Below, piece by piece: positions 8,315 through 16,312 of a stretch of DNA of 64,000 bases. The translations under genes and the position numbers were made by a program. Source of the stretch: JBJMLO01 sp045805265. Its GTDB lineage: Bacteria > Actinomycetota > UBA4738 > JACQTL01. The notes under the pieces are model-generated. The model was not told the DNA's origin. It did no database searches and was given only the letters and a program-made list of their open reading frames with translations. How positions within the stretch are numbered: position 1 is the stretch's first letter; each line of letters starts with the position of its first letter. Location of the stretch: assembly GCA_045805265.1 (NCBI GenBank), contig JBJMLO010000013.1:372001-436000 (forward strand), given 5' to 3'.

Positions 8315-9748
8315 TCAGCCCTTCGCGCCGGGGCCGCGCCGCCGCGGCTTCCGGTGACGGATCTCCTGGCGCTCGCGGAACCCCTCGACGTTGCGCTGCT
8401 CCGAGCGCCCGATACCCAGCGCGCCCGGCGGAACGTCCTTCGTGATCACCGAACCGGCCCCGGTCATCGCGCCCTTGCCCACGACCACCGGCGCCACGAG
8501 CATCGTGTCCGAGCCGATCTTCACGTCGTCGCCGATCACGGTGCGGTGTTTGTCCCATCCATCGTAGTTGACGGTCACGGTGCCCGCCCCGATATTCACC
8601 CCGGATCCGACGTCCGCGTCGCCGACGTAGGACAGGTGCGGGACCTTGGACCCCTTCCCGACCCGGGAGTTCTTGATCTCGACGTAGGTCCCGGCCTTGG
8701 CGCCCTCCTCGAGCTCCGCGCCGGGGCGGAGGCTGGCGAACGGGCCGACGTTCACGCCGGCGGCGATCCGCGATCCCCGGACCACGGCGAACTGCACGGT
8801 CGACCGGTCACCCACCGTCGAGTCGACGATCCGCACCGCAGGCCCGATCTCCGCCTCCCGGCCGATCCTCGTGTTGCCCTCCAGGAACGTCATCGGGTGC
8901 ACGACGGTGTCCGCGCCGATGCGGACCTCCGGGCCGATGAACGTCGTCGAGGGGTCGACCATCCCGACGCCAGCTTCCATGTGCCGTTCGTTGATCCGCC
9001 GGCGGAGGACCTCCGCGGCCTTCGCCATCTCGAACTGCGAGTTCGCGCCGACGCTGCCGCCGTTGTCTACGAACTGCACGGCGACGCGGTCGCCCTTGTC
9101 CCGCAGGATTCCGAGGACGTCCGGCAGGTAGTACTCGTGCTGGCGATTCTCCCGGCCGACCAGGGGGAGCGCCGCGTAGAGAGCCTCCCGGCGGAACGCG
9201 TAGACCGCGGTGGCCACCTCGGTGATCGCCAGCTCGTCCCTGGTGGCATCGCTGCCCTCGGCAAGCCGGACGAACTCGCCCCGCGGGTCGCGGATCACAC
9301 GGGCGAAGCCGCGGGCATCGTCCGGCTCGGTGGTCTGGGCGACCGCGGCGACATCGCGCCGGCGGTGGATTCCCAGCAGCGCCCGGAGCTGGTCCCCGGT
9401 GACCAGGGGCTCGTCGCCGGGGACCACCAGGACGTCGTCGACCCGCCCGACCTCGCGCTCGGCGGCCAGGACGGCGTGTCCCGTGCCGAGCGGCTTCCCC
9501 TGTTCGACGAACACGGGCACCGGCGACACGTTCCACGATTGGACCGCGTCCTCCACCTGCCGGCGGGCGTTGTGCACGACGACGACGAGCTTCGCCGGCT
9601 TCGTCGCGGCCGTCGCCCGCAGGACGTGCCACAGCACGGGACGGCCGACGACCTCGTGCAGCACCTTCGGGCGCGACGAGTTCAGGCGCTTGCCCATGCC
9701 GGCGGCGAGGACCACCACGGCGAGGGATCGGGGGGACCTTGTCGGCAC
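8315..9748 (-). CDS. glmU: bifunctional UDP-GlcNAc pyrophosphorylase / GlcN-1-P N-acetyltransferase
   Basis: Makes UDP-N-acetylglucosamine for peptidoglycan: the C-terminal domain acetylates glucosamine 1-phosphate and the N-terminal domain uridylates it. The 477 residues show the uridyltransferase signature VVLAAGMGKRLNSSRPKVLH at the N-terminus. From about 250 on come left-handed beta-helix hexapeptide repeats ending in acetyltransferase residues (VNYDGWDKHRTVIGDD). GTG 9748 is preferred because GAAAGGGA precedes it and homology begins a few residues later; the open frame extends to 9820 without similarity. It is co-transcribed with prs. Confidence 0.97.
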   Translation of the reverse strand: MPTRSPRSLAVVVLAAGMGKRLNSSRPKVLHEVVGRPVLWHVLRATAATKPAKLVVVVHNARRQVEDAVQSWNVSPVPVFVEQGKPLGTGHAVLAAEREVGRVDDVLVVPGDEPLVTGDQLRALLGIHRRRDVAAVAQTTEPDDARGFARVIRDPRGEFVRLAEGSDATRDELAITEVATAVYAFRREALYAALPLVGRENRQHEYYLPDVLGILRDKGDRVAVQFVDNGGSVGANSQFEMAKAAEVLRRRINERHMEAGVGMVDPSTTFIGPEVRIGADTVVHPMTFLEGNTRIGREAEIGPAVRIVDSTVGDRSTVQFAVVRGSRIAAGVNVGPFASLRPGAELEEGAKAGTYVEIKNSRVGKGSKVPHLSYVGDADVGSGVNIGAGTVTVNYDGWDKHRTVIGDDVKIGSDTMLVAPVVVGKGAMTGAGSVITKDVPPGALGIGRSEQRNVEGFRERQEIRHRKPRRRGPGAKG

Positions 9749-9830
9749 TCGTTCCCTTTCGTAGGGGCGTCGTGGGAAAGGCGCCTGTGTTGTACCCGCC
9801 CAGGGCCGCTCCCGCAACACGGGGTCGTGC

Positions 9831-10748
9831 CTAACACACCGCCTGGAGGTCCGGGAACGCGTCCACCGCGTCGCCGCCGCCGGGATGCAGCTCGAAGTGC
9901 AGGTGCGGGATCAGGCCCCGCGCGTCGCCCGACGCGCCCGCGTAGCCGATGATCTCGCCGGCGGCGACGGCGCCGGAAGCCCCGTACGCGGAGAGGTGCG
10001 CGTAGTACGTGTACGTGCCGCCCCCCGAGTCGACGATGACGGCGTTGCCCCCGAGCGTGTTCGGAACCCGCTGCGCCACGCCGGGGAGGGCGGCGAGGAT
10101 CGGTGTCCCCCGCGCAGTCTGCAGGTCGACCCCCTCGTGGGTCCGACCGCCCGGCCGCGGCGCGCCGAAGGTGTCGACCACGAAGTACGGACCGTCCACC
10201 GGGCAGACGTCGAGCCGCTCCCGCGTCCGCCGCGGCGGCCGGTGGAACGCGGCGCGCCACGCCGCCGGGTCGCGCCGCCCCCGTACGGGGCCCAGGACGC
10301 CGGCGACCACCCTGCGGACCCTCGACAGGGTCGCCTTCACGCCGTCGAAGGCTCGCTTTAGCATCGCCTTCACCTCGATCCAGAGGGGCAGCATGGGCGC
10401 GAGCCGCCGTTCCGTCCGCCGGATGTCGGCCCGCAGCCGGCGCACCGACGCTGGCCTCGGACCGGCGCGCAGCTCGTGGCGGTCGCGCTGGATCTGCGCC
10501 TGCGCCCCCTTCACCCGAGCCTGCATCGCGAGCCACACCGCGGTCCCCATGCGGATCGGCTGGTCGTAGACGGCGAGATCGGACTGCAGCTCGCGAAGTT
10601 GCGCGGCGGCGGATGCCTTCGTCGATCGGAAGGCCAGCGGAGGACCGCCACGGCCGAGTGCGCCCGACGATGCGGCGCTCGAAAGGACGACGAGGACGGA
10701 CAGCCCAAGGGCGGCCGGACCATGAAGCAGACGAAACGGGCGGGGCAC
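9831..10748 (-). CDS. M23 family (LytM-type) metallopeptidase, exported
   Basis: A 305-residue exported peptidase of the zinc M23 family, which cuts peptide cross-links in peptidoglycan or activates amidases. The start gives a signal segment (LLHGPAALGLSVLVVLSSAA, about 8-27). A helical, charged middle (about 40-150) probably forms a coiled coil. The catalytic domain carries H-x3-D (HEGVDLQ) and HLHFEL, both zinc-binding motifs. GTG 10748 was chosen because longer starts run into the tRNA-Gln gene. It is near glmU and ispE, so a role in envelope growth is likely. Confidence 0.88.
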   Translation of the reverse strand: MPRPFRLLHGPAALGLSVLVVLSSAASSGALGRGGPPLAFRSTKASAAAQLRELQSDLAVYDQPIRMGTAVWLAMQARVKGAQAQIQRDRHELRAGPRPASVRRLRADIRRTERRLAPMLPLWIEVKAMLKRAFDGVKATLSRVRRVVAGVLGPVRGRRDPAAWRAAFHRPPRRTRERLDVCPVDGPYFVVDTFGAPRPGGRTHEGVDLQTARGTPILAALPGVAQRVPNTLGGNAVIVDSGGGTYTYYAHLSAYGASGAVAAGEIIGYAGASGDARGLIPHLHFELHPGGGDAVDAFPDLQAVC

Positions 10749-10847
10749 GACGCCCAGGATGCCACACGAAGGGCCGAGCGCTCGCCTCGGTCCAGGTGAG
10801 CCGATTGGCGCGTGAAGGACGCCCTCGATCCACGGTGGCGAAGTGAG

Positions 10848-10918
10848 TTCCGGGGGGAGGAATCGAACCTCCATTTGGGGCTCCAAAGGCCCCCGTCTTG
10901 CCGTTAGACGACCCCGGA
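10848..10918 (-). tRNA. tRNA-Gln (anticodon TTG)
   Basis: A 71-nt cloverleaf read on the minus strand. The acceptor stem is TCCGGGG/CCCCGGA, the D arm GTCT/AGAC, the anticodon stem GGGGC/GCCCC with loop CTTTGGA (anticodon TTG), and the T arm GGAGG/CCTCC with TTCGATT. The discriminator is A and CCA is not encoded. A tRNA-Gln between ispE and glmU recurs in actinobacterial genomes. Confidence 0.96.
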
Positions 10919-10960
10919 CCGGCGCCTGCGATTATCCCGGACTCCGGCCTGCCGGCGACG

Positions 10961-11851
10961 TCATCCGGGGGCGCTCGTCGTGGCCGGGGGCGGCGGAGGG
11001 GCGACGACCGGGATCGCGCGGGGGACGTGGCCGCTGACACGGATGGCCTCCTGCTCGTCCGCCACCAGTGCCGCGACGGTGGGGCCGCTGCCACTCATGA
11101 CGGCCCCCAGCGCGCCGGCGTCCAACAGCCGCTCCACCCCGACCTGCACCTGCGCGTGGCGCCGGGCTACCGGACCCTGGAGGTCGTTGTGCAACAGCGC
11201 CGCCAGCGCGTCGAGGTCGCCCGCGTGGAGAGCGGCGACGGCGCGACCGACGTCCGCGGGGGCGGTCGAGCCCACTTCGTCCCACCACGCGTAGGCGTGC
11301 GGCGTGCGCACGGCGAAGGGCTGCGGGAGCAACACCCACCACGTGGTCGCGGCATCGACGGGTTCGACCAGCTCGCCCCGCCCCCGCATGACCGCCGGGC
11401 CGCCGTGCAGCATGGCCGGGACGTCGGAGCCGAGCTCCGCGGCGAGGCGATCGAGTTCCCCCTCCGGAAGCCCCTCGTTCCATAGGGCGTCGAGCGCCTC
11501 GAGGACGGCCGCCGCGTCGGCGCTGCCGCCGCCCAGGCCGGCGGCCATCGGGATGTGCTTCTCCACCTCGATGGCGGCGGCCAGGTCGTCCCGGGCGCGC
11601 GCGCGGAGCCACGCCGTGGCGGCCCGGAACGCGAGGTTCGACTCGGGGTCGGGCAGCAGCATCGGCCTCCCGTCGGGATGGAACATCGCGACCGACATCG
11701 CCTCCGCCTCCCGGGCGGTGACCGAGTCCTGGAGCGACACCGGCAGCACCAGGCTCTCGAGGTCGTGGTAGCCGTCTTCCCGCCGCCCCAGCACCCGCAG
11801 CACGAGGTTGATCTTGGCCGGTGCGCCGACGGTGACCGAGCGCTCAGCCAC
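10961..11851 (-). CDS. ispE: 4-diphosphocytidyl-2-C-methyl-D-erythritol kinase
   Basis: Phosphorylates CDP-methylerythritol with ATP in the MEP pathway to isoprenoids. The 296 residues belong to the GHMP kinase fold: the N-terminal APAKINLVLRVLGRREDGYH is typical of IspE, and the ATP-binding glycine-rich loop reads PMAAGLGGGSADAAAVL at about 95-111. A second glycine-rich motif, GAVMSGSGPTVAAL, is near the C-terminus. It starts at GTG, which overlaps the end of rsmA by eight bases, so the two are coupled as in other actinobacteria. Confidence 0.96.
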   Translation of the reverse strand: MAERSVTVGAPAKINLVLRVLGRREDGYHDLESLVLPVSLQDSVTAREAEAMSVAMFHPDGRPMLLPDPESNLAFRAATAWLRARARDDLAAAIEVEKHIPMAAGLGGGSADAAAVLEALDALWNEGLPEGELDRLAAELGSDVPAMLHGGPAVMRGRGELVEPVDAATTWWVLLPQPFAVRTPHAYAWWDEVGSTAPADVGRAVAALHAGDLDALAALLHNDLQGPVARRHAQVQVGVERLLDAGALGAVMSGSGPTVAALVADEQEAIRVSGHVPRAIPVVAPPPPPATTSAPG

Positions 11852-12782
11852 CCGCGACCGCCTCCGCCAGGCAGGCGAACTCGTCCAGGCCGAGCCGTTC
11901 GGCCCGCACGTCCTCGTCGAGGCCGCAGTCGCGCAGCGCGGTGACCGCGCGGCCCGGGGACAGCCCCAGCCTCACCAGCGCGCTGCGCATGGTCTTCCGC
12001 CGCTGCGCGAACCCGGCCTCGATCACGGGGAACAGCTTCTCGCGGGCGATCTCGACCGGCGGCTGCCGTGGCGTGATCCGCACGACAACGGACTCCACCT
12101 TGGGCTGGGGCCAGAACACCGTCGGAGGAACCCGGCGGACGGTCCGGACCACCGCCAGGTACGCCAGCCTCGCGGAGGCTGCGCCGTACGCCGGCGAACC
12201 GGGCGCCGCCGCCAGCCGGTCGCCGACCTCCCGCTGGACCATCACCACGTACCCGGTCACCTGGGGCGCCTCATCGAGCATGCGGAACAGCACCGGGACC
12301 GCGACGTTGTAGGGCAGGTTCGACACCATCCGCCACGGCGCGCCGGGCAGCACCTCGCTCCAGTCGAGCCGGAGCGCGTCGCCGAGCACCACCCGGACCG
12401 GCACACCGTCCACGGCCTCGCGGAGCCCCGGGACCAGCGAGGGGTCGGACTCGACGGCGACCACCTCACGGACGGCCGAGCCGAGGGCGACCGTCAGCGA
12501 CCCCAATCCGGCGCCGACCTCCACCACCCGATCCTCCGGCCCGACCCCCGCGTCGGCGACGATGGCCCGGGCCAGGTTCGGGTCGACCAGGAAGTTCTGC
12601 CCGAAGGACCGGGAGGGGCGGATGCCGTGGCGCCTCGCGAGGTCGCGGACGTCGCCCGCGCCCAGGCCGGTGGGTGGCCGCTTACCAGGTGAGCCGGACG
12701 CGGCAGACGCCCGAGGGGAGCGGGGCGAGGAGCGCGAAGGCGTCGCGCGAGAGGTCGATGATCCGGCCGCCGTAGGGTCCAC
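11844..12782 (-). CDS. rsmA: 16S rRNA (adenine1518/1519-N6)-dimethyltransferase
   Basis: Dimethylates two adjacent adenines at the 3' end of 16S rRNA during 30S assembly. SAM-binding motif I is VVEVGAGLGSLT, and the catalytic motif IV is NLPYN in WRMVSNLPYNVAVP. SRSFGQNFLVDPNLARAI is the family's N-terminal signature. The start is uncertain: the only canonical start before that signature is GTG 12782, which overlaps the upstream gene by 101 bases and adds about 40 unconserved residues. Similarity begins at about GAGDVRDLARRHGI, directly after a CTG at 12665 that would sit 16 bases past the upstream stop. Confidence 0.94.
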   Translation of the reverse strand: MDPTAAGSSTSRATPSRSSPRSPRASAASGSPGKRPPTGLGAGDVRDLARRHGIRPSRSFGQNFLVDPNLARAIVADAGVGPEDRVVEVGAGLGSLTVALGSAVREVVAVESDPSLVPGLREAVDGVPVRVVLGDALRLDWSEVLPGAPWRMVSNLPYNVAVPVLFRMLDEAPQVTGYVVMVQREVGDRLAAAPGSPAYGAASARLAYLAVVRTVRRVPPTVFWPQPKVESVVVRITPRQPPVEIAREKLFPVIEAGFAQRRKTMRSALVRLGLSPGRAVTALRDCGLDEDVRAERLGLDEFACLAEAVAGG

Positions 12783-13755
12783 GGTCGTTGATTATTACGG
12801 TCACCGACCGCCCGTTGGCCAGATTGGTCACCGTCACCCGGGTTCCGAAGGGGAGCGTGGGGTGCGCGGCGGTCAGCCCCGAGTGGCCGGTGTCGTACCA
12901 GGTGGCCTCGCCGACCTGGACGTGCGAAGTGGACGATGACGAAGGTGGCGGAGGCGGCGGAGGCGGCGGAGGCGCGGTGCCAACCTCCCGGACCTCGTCC
13001 ACCGCGGGGGTGATGGTCCGCGAGGAGACGAGGACGCGCGACACCTCCCGCCCGTTCACCGACTCGACCCGGTAGACGCGTTCCTCCGAGCCCTGCACGC
13101 CCGGGGTGGTCACCCGGACCTGTCCGGCCCCCAGGGCGGTCGTGGTGGTCGAATGGATCGCGAACGGGACGGCCGTCGTCGTCGTGACCGTCCGGACGTC
13201 GACCCGGTCGAACGTGATGCGGGGCGCGTGGGGAAGGGGGGTCTGGAGTGGCGGCGCGACGCGATCGTCACCGTCGGGCTCGATTCCCATGGCCGAGAAG
13301 AGCTGCCGGACGGTCGCCGCATTGGAAAGCACCTCGAGGTCCTTCCCCTGCACCTCGAGGGATACGGCGGTCGGCCGATGCAGCTCGAGCCACCCCGGCG
13401 GGATCGCGGAGGGTGCGGCCTCCACGGTTTCCTTGAGGGCGCCGAGCGCCCCCAGTCCCCGCCTCGCGGCCACCCAGACCCCCACACCTGGTTCCACCGG
13501 TCGTCGGTCCGAGGCCAGCTGGTCGACGCTGAACATCGACGGCGCGGGCGCGGGAACGGCCGAGCGCCGAGCGACCGGAGAACCCTGAACCCCCGGTCGA
13601 GCGTCTGCCCTGGCCTGCTTGCCGACGGGCACCCCGGGCGCCAACGCCGTGCGCGCGACCAGAGCCCCCGCGAGCACGACGGTCCACGCGACGGCGAGCC
13701 GCCGGGCCCGCCGGGCGCGGAGGCGCCGGACTCGCGTAGGCCGTACCCCCAACAT
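12682..13755 (-). CDS. cell-wall protein with DUF348, G5 and RlpA-like double-psi beta-barrel domains (at the rpfB position)
   Basis: A 357-residue exported protein. Order: Arg-rich start, membrane/signal segment about 20-38, one DUF348-like repeat (about 131-180), a G5 domain (about 184-260, with TTTTAVPFAI and EERVYRVESVNG), a run of ten prolines and a Ser stretch (262-276), then an RlpA-like double-psi barrel (281-357) with GEATWYD, LPFGTRVTVTNL and INDRGPYGGRIIDLS. The last Asp region is the catalytic area of RlpA/MltA-type lytic transglycosylases. In mycobacteria this position (tatD-rpfB-ksgA-ispE) holds RpfB, with a lysozyme-like domain instead. It probably cleaves or binds peptidoglycan. 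ATG 13755 follows GAGGAGG. Confidence 0.88.
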   Translation of the reverse strand: MLGVRPTRVRRLRARRARRLAVAWTVVLAGALVARTALAPGVPVGKQARADARPGVQGSPVARRSAVPAPAPSMFSVDQLASDRRPVEPGVGVWVAARRGLGALGALKETVEAAPSAIPPGWLELHRPTAVSLEVQGKDLEVLSNAATVRQLFSAMGIEPDGDDRVAPPLQTPLPHAPRITFDRVDVRTVTTTTAVPFAIHSTTTTALGAGQVRVTTPGVQGSEERVYRVESVNGREVSRVLVSSRTITPAVDEVREVGTAPPPPPPPPPPSSSSTSHVQVGEATWYDTGHSGLTAAHPTLPFGTRVTVTNLANGRSVTVIINDRGPYGGRIIDLSRDAFALLAPLPSGVCRVRLTW

Positions 13756-13829
13756 CCCTCCTCGAACGGGAGGGCCCTGGGGGGAAGCGGCGACGCCGGA
13801 CCAGAGCCTTCACGATGGAACAGCGCGGG

Positions 13830-13858
13830 ACCCTAGCAAGCCTCAACCTTCACTGCAA
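13830..13858 (-). promoter_or_regulatory. sigma-70-type promoter of the G5/RlpA gene
   Basis: On the minus strand TTGCAG (13858-13853) is followed after exactly 17 bases by TAGGGT (13835-13830). These fit actinobacterial housekeeping -35 and -10 hexamers. It leaves a leader of about 70 bases before the ATG at 13755. Confidence 0.6.
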
Positions 13859-13942
13859 ACTTGAAGCCGAACGTGTGTTCCCTGAGCAGGTCGCTGCGGT
13901 GGAGCGGGAAACCCCGATGCGTGTCGGCCGGGCGGGACCGCG

Positions 13943-14734
13943 TCAGCGCAGGCCGGGGAACGCGACCATGGCGTTCGCCGTCGTGAGCTCCAGCATCTCG
14001 GGCACCGTCGTGGCGCGCACTCGGGCCAGCTCCTCGACCACCGCGATCGCGTTCGCCGGCTCGTTGTCGCGGCCCCGAAGCGCCTGCGGCGCGAGGAACG
14101 GCGAGTCGGTCTCGACCAGTAGCCGGTCGGGCGGGGCGACGGAGGCGGCCTCGCGGAGGTGCTCGTTCTTGGGATACGTCACGTTGCCGGCGAAGGACAT
14201 GAACCACCCCCGCTCCGCGCAGGCCACCGCGACCTGGGTGTCGCCGGAGAAGCAGTGGAGCACCACGCGCTCGGCGCGTTCCTCGTCGAGGATCCGGACC
14301 GCGTCGTCCCACGCGTCGCGGACGTGGACGACGAGCGGCTTGTCCAGCTCGCGACTCCACCGGACGTGCAGCCGGAACGCCCGCTGCTGGTCCTCGACGG
14401 GCGACTTCATCCGGAAGTAGTCGAGCCCGCACTCCCCCACGCCGACCACCTGGGGGTTGGCCAGCAGCTCCTCGAGGTCGGCGCCGGCAGTGTCGTCGAG
14501 CTCGTTCGCCGTGTGGGGGTGCATGCCGGCCGTGGCGAACACACCGCGGAACGACTCGGCCATCTCCACGCTTCGCCGGCTGGACTCGGGGTCGATGCCG
14601 ACGCAGATCAGGCGCCCCACGCCGGCCCGACGGGCCGACTCGACCGACACCGAAGGTTCGGCGTCGAGCAGGAACAGATGGCAGTGCGTGTCGACGGCGC
14701 CCGCCTCCACCGCCGCTTGAGGGTTTATCCCCAT
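13943..14734 (-). CDS. tatD: TatD family metal-dependent deoxyribonuclease
   Basis: A 263-residue TIM-barrel hydrolase of the amidohydrolase superfamily, with 3'-5' exonuclease/AP-endonuclease activity in characterised members. Metal ligands are visible: DTHCHL at the N-terminus (residues 15-20), GECGLDY (the bridging Glu), PLVVHVRDAW, VLHCFSG and the late LLVETDSPFL. It begins seven bases after metG, with which it forms an operon conserved across Actinomycetota. Confidence 0.95.
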   Translation of the reverse strand: MGINPQAAVEAGAVDTHCHLFLLDAEPSVSVESARRAGVGRLICVGIDPESSRRSVEMAESFRGVFATAGMHPHTANELDDTAGADLEELLANPQVVGVGECGLDYFRMKSPVEDQQRAFRLHVRWSRELDKPLVVHVRDAWDDAVRILDEERAERVVLHCFSGDTQVAVACAERGWFMSFAGNVTYPKNEHLREAASVAPPDRLLVETDSPFLAPQALRGRDNEPANAIAVVEELARVRATTVPEMLELTTANAMVAFPGLR

Positions 14735-14741
14735 GACTCGC

Positions 14742-16274
14742 CTACGCGTCGAGACGTGGGAACAACGATTCGCCGCGCCGCGTCTTCGTCCCGGGCTCGA
14801 GGCCGCCCCACCGCGCGGAGTCGGGCAGGCGCTGGTCCTCGAGCGACTCGGGAATGCCCAGCTGTGTCCACAGCCGGCCCGCCGCGGCGGGCATGATCGG
14901 CACGATCAGGATGGCCAGGATCCGCAGCGCCTCGGCGCTCGTGTACAGCACGCCCTCCAGCTCGGACCGCTTCGAGGCGTCCTTGGCCAGGGCCCACGGC
15001 GCGCGCTCCACGAGGTACCGGTTGGCCTCCCCGACGACCTCCCAGATGGCGGCCAGGGCCTGCGTCAGGGCCAGGTTCTCCACGGCATCGTCGTACCGTC
15101 GGACGACGCCCTCGACCAGGCCGGGGAGCGACCCGGCCTCGGCCTTCGGGTCGGCGTCCGGGATCACGCCCTCGAGGTTCGACTCGAGCATCGCCAGCAC
15201 CCGGCTGGCCAGGTTCCCGAGGCCGTTGGCAAGGTCGGCGTTGTGCCGCTCCACCATGGCCTCCCACGAGAAGTTCCCGTCCTGCCCGAACTGGATCTCC
15301 CGCATGAAGAAGTACCGGTAGGAGTCGACGCCGAAGTGGTCGGTCAGCTCGAACGGGTGGATGCCCGTGGCGTTGGTCTTCGACATCTTCTGCCCGCCGA
15401 CCGTGAGAAACCCGTGGGCGAACACCTGGCGGGGCGGCTCGACGCCGCCCGCCATCAGCATCGCCGGCCAGTACACGGCGTGGAACCGCAGGATGTCCTT
15501 CCCGACCAGGTGCAGGGCCGGCCAGAACGTCGAGAACTTCTCGTCGTCGGTGCCGTAGCCAGCGGCGGTGATGTAGTTGGTCAGCGCGTCGAACCACACG
15601 TAGGTCACGTGCTTCGGGTCCCACGGGATCGAGATCCCCCAGTCGAAGTTCGTCCTGCTGATCGAGAAGTCGCGCAGGCCCTGCCGGATCAGGCTGAGGA
15701 CCTCGTTGCGGCGAGCCTCGGGCTCGACCCTCGACGGGTCCTCCGTGTAGTGCTCGAGCAGCCGGTCGCCGTACGCCGAGAGCCGGAAGAAGTAGTTCTC
15801 CTCCGACATCTGCTCGATCGGCCGGTGGTGGATCGGGCACATCCCGTCGACCAGCTCGTCCTCCGTGTAGTACGCCTCGCACGAGACGCAGTACAGGCCC
15901 TCGTACGTGCCCAGGTAGATGTCGTCGCGCCCGTTGTCGTGGACCGCCTGCAGGAGCTTCGTCACGGCGGCCGTGTGCCGGTCCTCGGTGGTCCGGATGT
16001 AGTCGTCGAACGAGATCTCGAGCCTGGTCCAGACCTCCCGCCACCGAGGCTCCATCTCGTCGACGTACTCCTGCGCCGTCTTCCCGGCCTGCTGCGCCTT
16101 CCGAGCGAGGTTCTGCCCGTGCTCGTCCGTCCCCGTGAGGAACAGGACGTCGTCCCCCTTGAGCCGGTGGTACCGCGCGAGGAAGTCCGCGGCCACGGTT
16201 GTGTACCCGTGCCCGATGTGCGGCACGTCGTTCGGATAGTAGATCGGCGTCGTGATGTAGAAGGCCCGCCCCAT
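14742..16274 (-). CDS. metG: methionyl-tRNA synthetase
   Basis: Charges tRNA-Met with methionine; class Ia synthetase. The 510 residues carry the HIGH motif literally (DVPHIGHGYTT, about 17) and KMSK in KMSKTNATG, so the catalytic site is complete. A zinc-knuckle area (CVSCEAYYTEDELVDGMCPI) lies at about 120-145. No C-terminal tRNA-binding EMAP domain is present, which is common for the short form. ATG 16274 is the start because MGRAFYITTPIYYPN is the family N-terminus; the frame is open further upstream without similarity. Confidence 0.97.
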   Translation of the reverse strand: MGRAFYITTPIYYPNDVPHIGHGYTTVAADFLARYHRLKGDDVLFLTGTDEHGQNLARKAQQAGKTAQEYVDEMEPRWREVWTRLEISFDDYIRTTEDRHTAAVTKLLQAVHDNGRDDIYLGTYEGLYCVSCEAYYTEDELVDGMCPIHHRPIEQMSEENYFFRLSAYGDRLLEHYTEDPSRVEPEARRNEVLSLIRQGLRDFSISRTNFDWGISIPWDPKHVTYVWFDALTNYITAAGYGTDDEKFSTFWPALHLVGKDILRFHAVYWPAMLMAGGVEPPRQVFAHGFLTVGGQKMSKTNATGIHPFELTDHFGVDSYRYFFMREIQFGQDGNFSWEAMVERHNADLANGLGNLASRVLAMLESNLEGVIPDADPKAEAGSLPGLVEGVVRRYDDAVENLALTQALAAIWEVVGEANRYLVERAPWALAKDASKRSELEGVLYTSAEALRILAILIVPIMPAAAGRLWTQLGIPESLEDQRLPDSARWGGLEPGTKTRRGESLFPRLDA

Positions 16275-16312
16275 GGGCGGCCATTGTAGGCGCGACGCGT
16301 TCGGGGACGGCC

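Noticed and set aside
10749..10886. Upstream extension of the M23 peptidase
   Set aside because: The extended frame runs through the tRNA-Gln gene and gives no signal-like or conserved sequence; the GTG at 10748 places a proper signal segment at the start.
12950..12985. G+C-rich nine-base repeat resembling a microsatellite or regulatory repeat
   Set aside because: It codes the polyproline linker of the G5/RlpA protein and is explained by that.
13756..13942. Possible c-di-AMP (ydaO-type) riboswitch in front of the rpfB-position gene
   Set aside because: Such riboswitches occur before actinobacterial rpf genes, but I could not find the conserved core here; only a simple promoter and ribosome site are clear.
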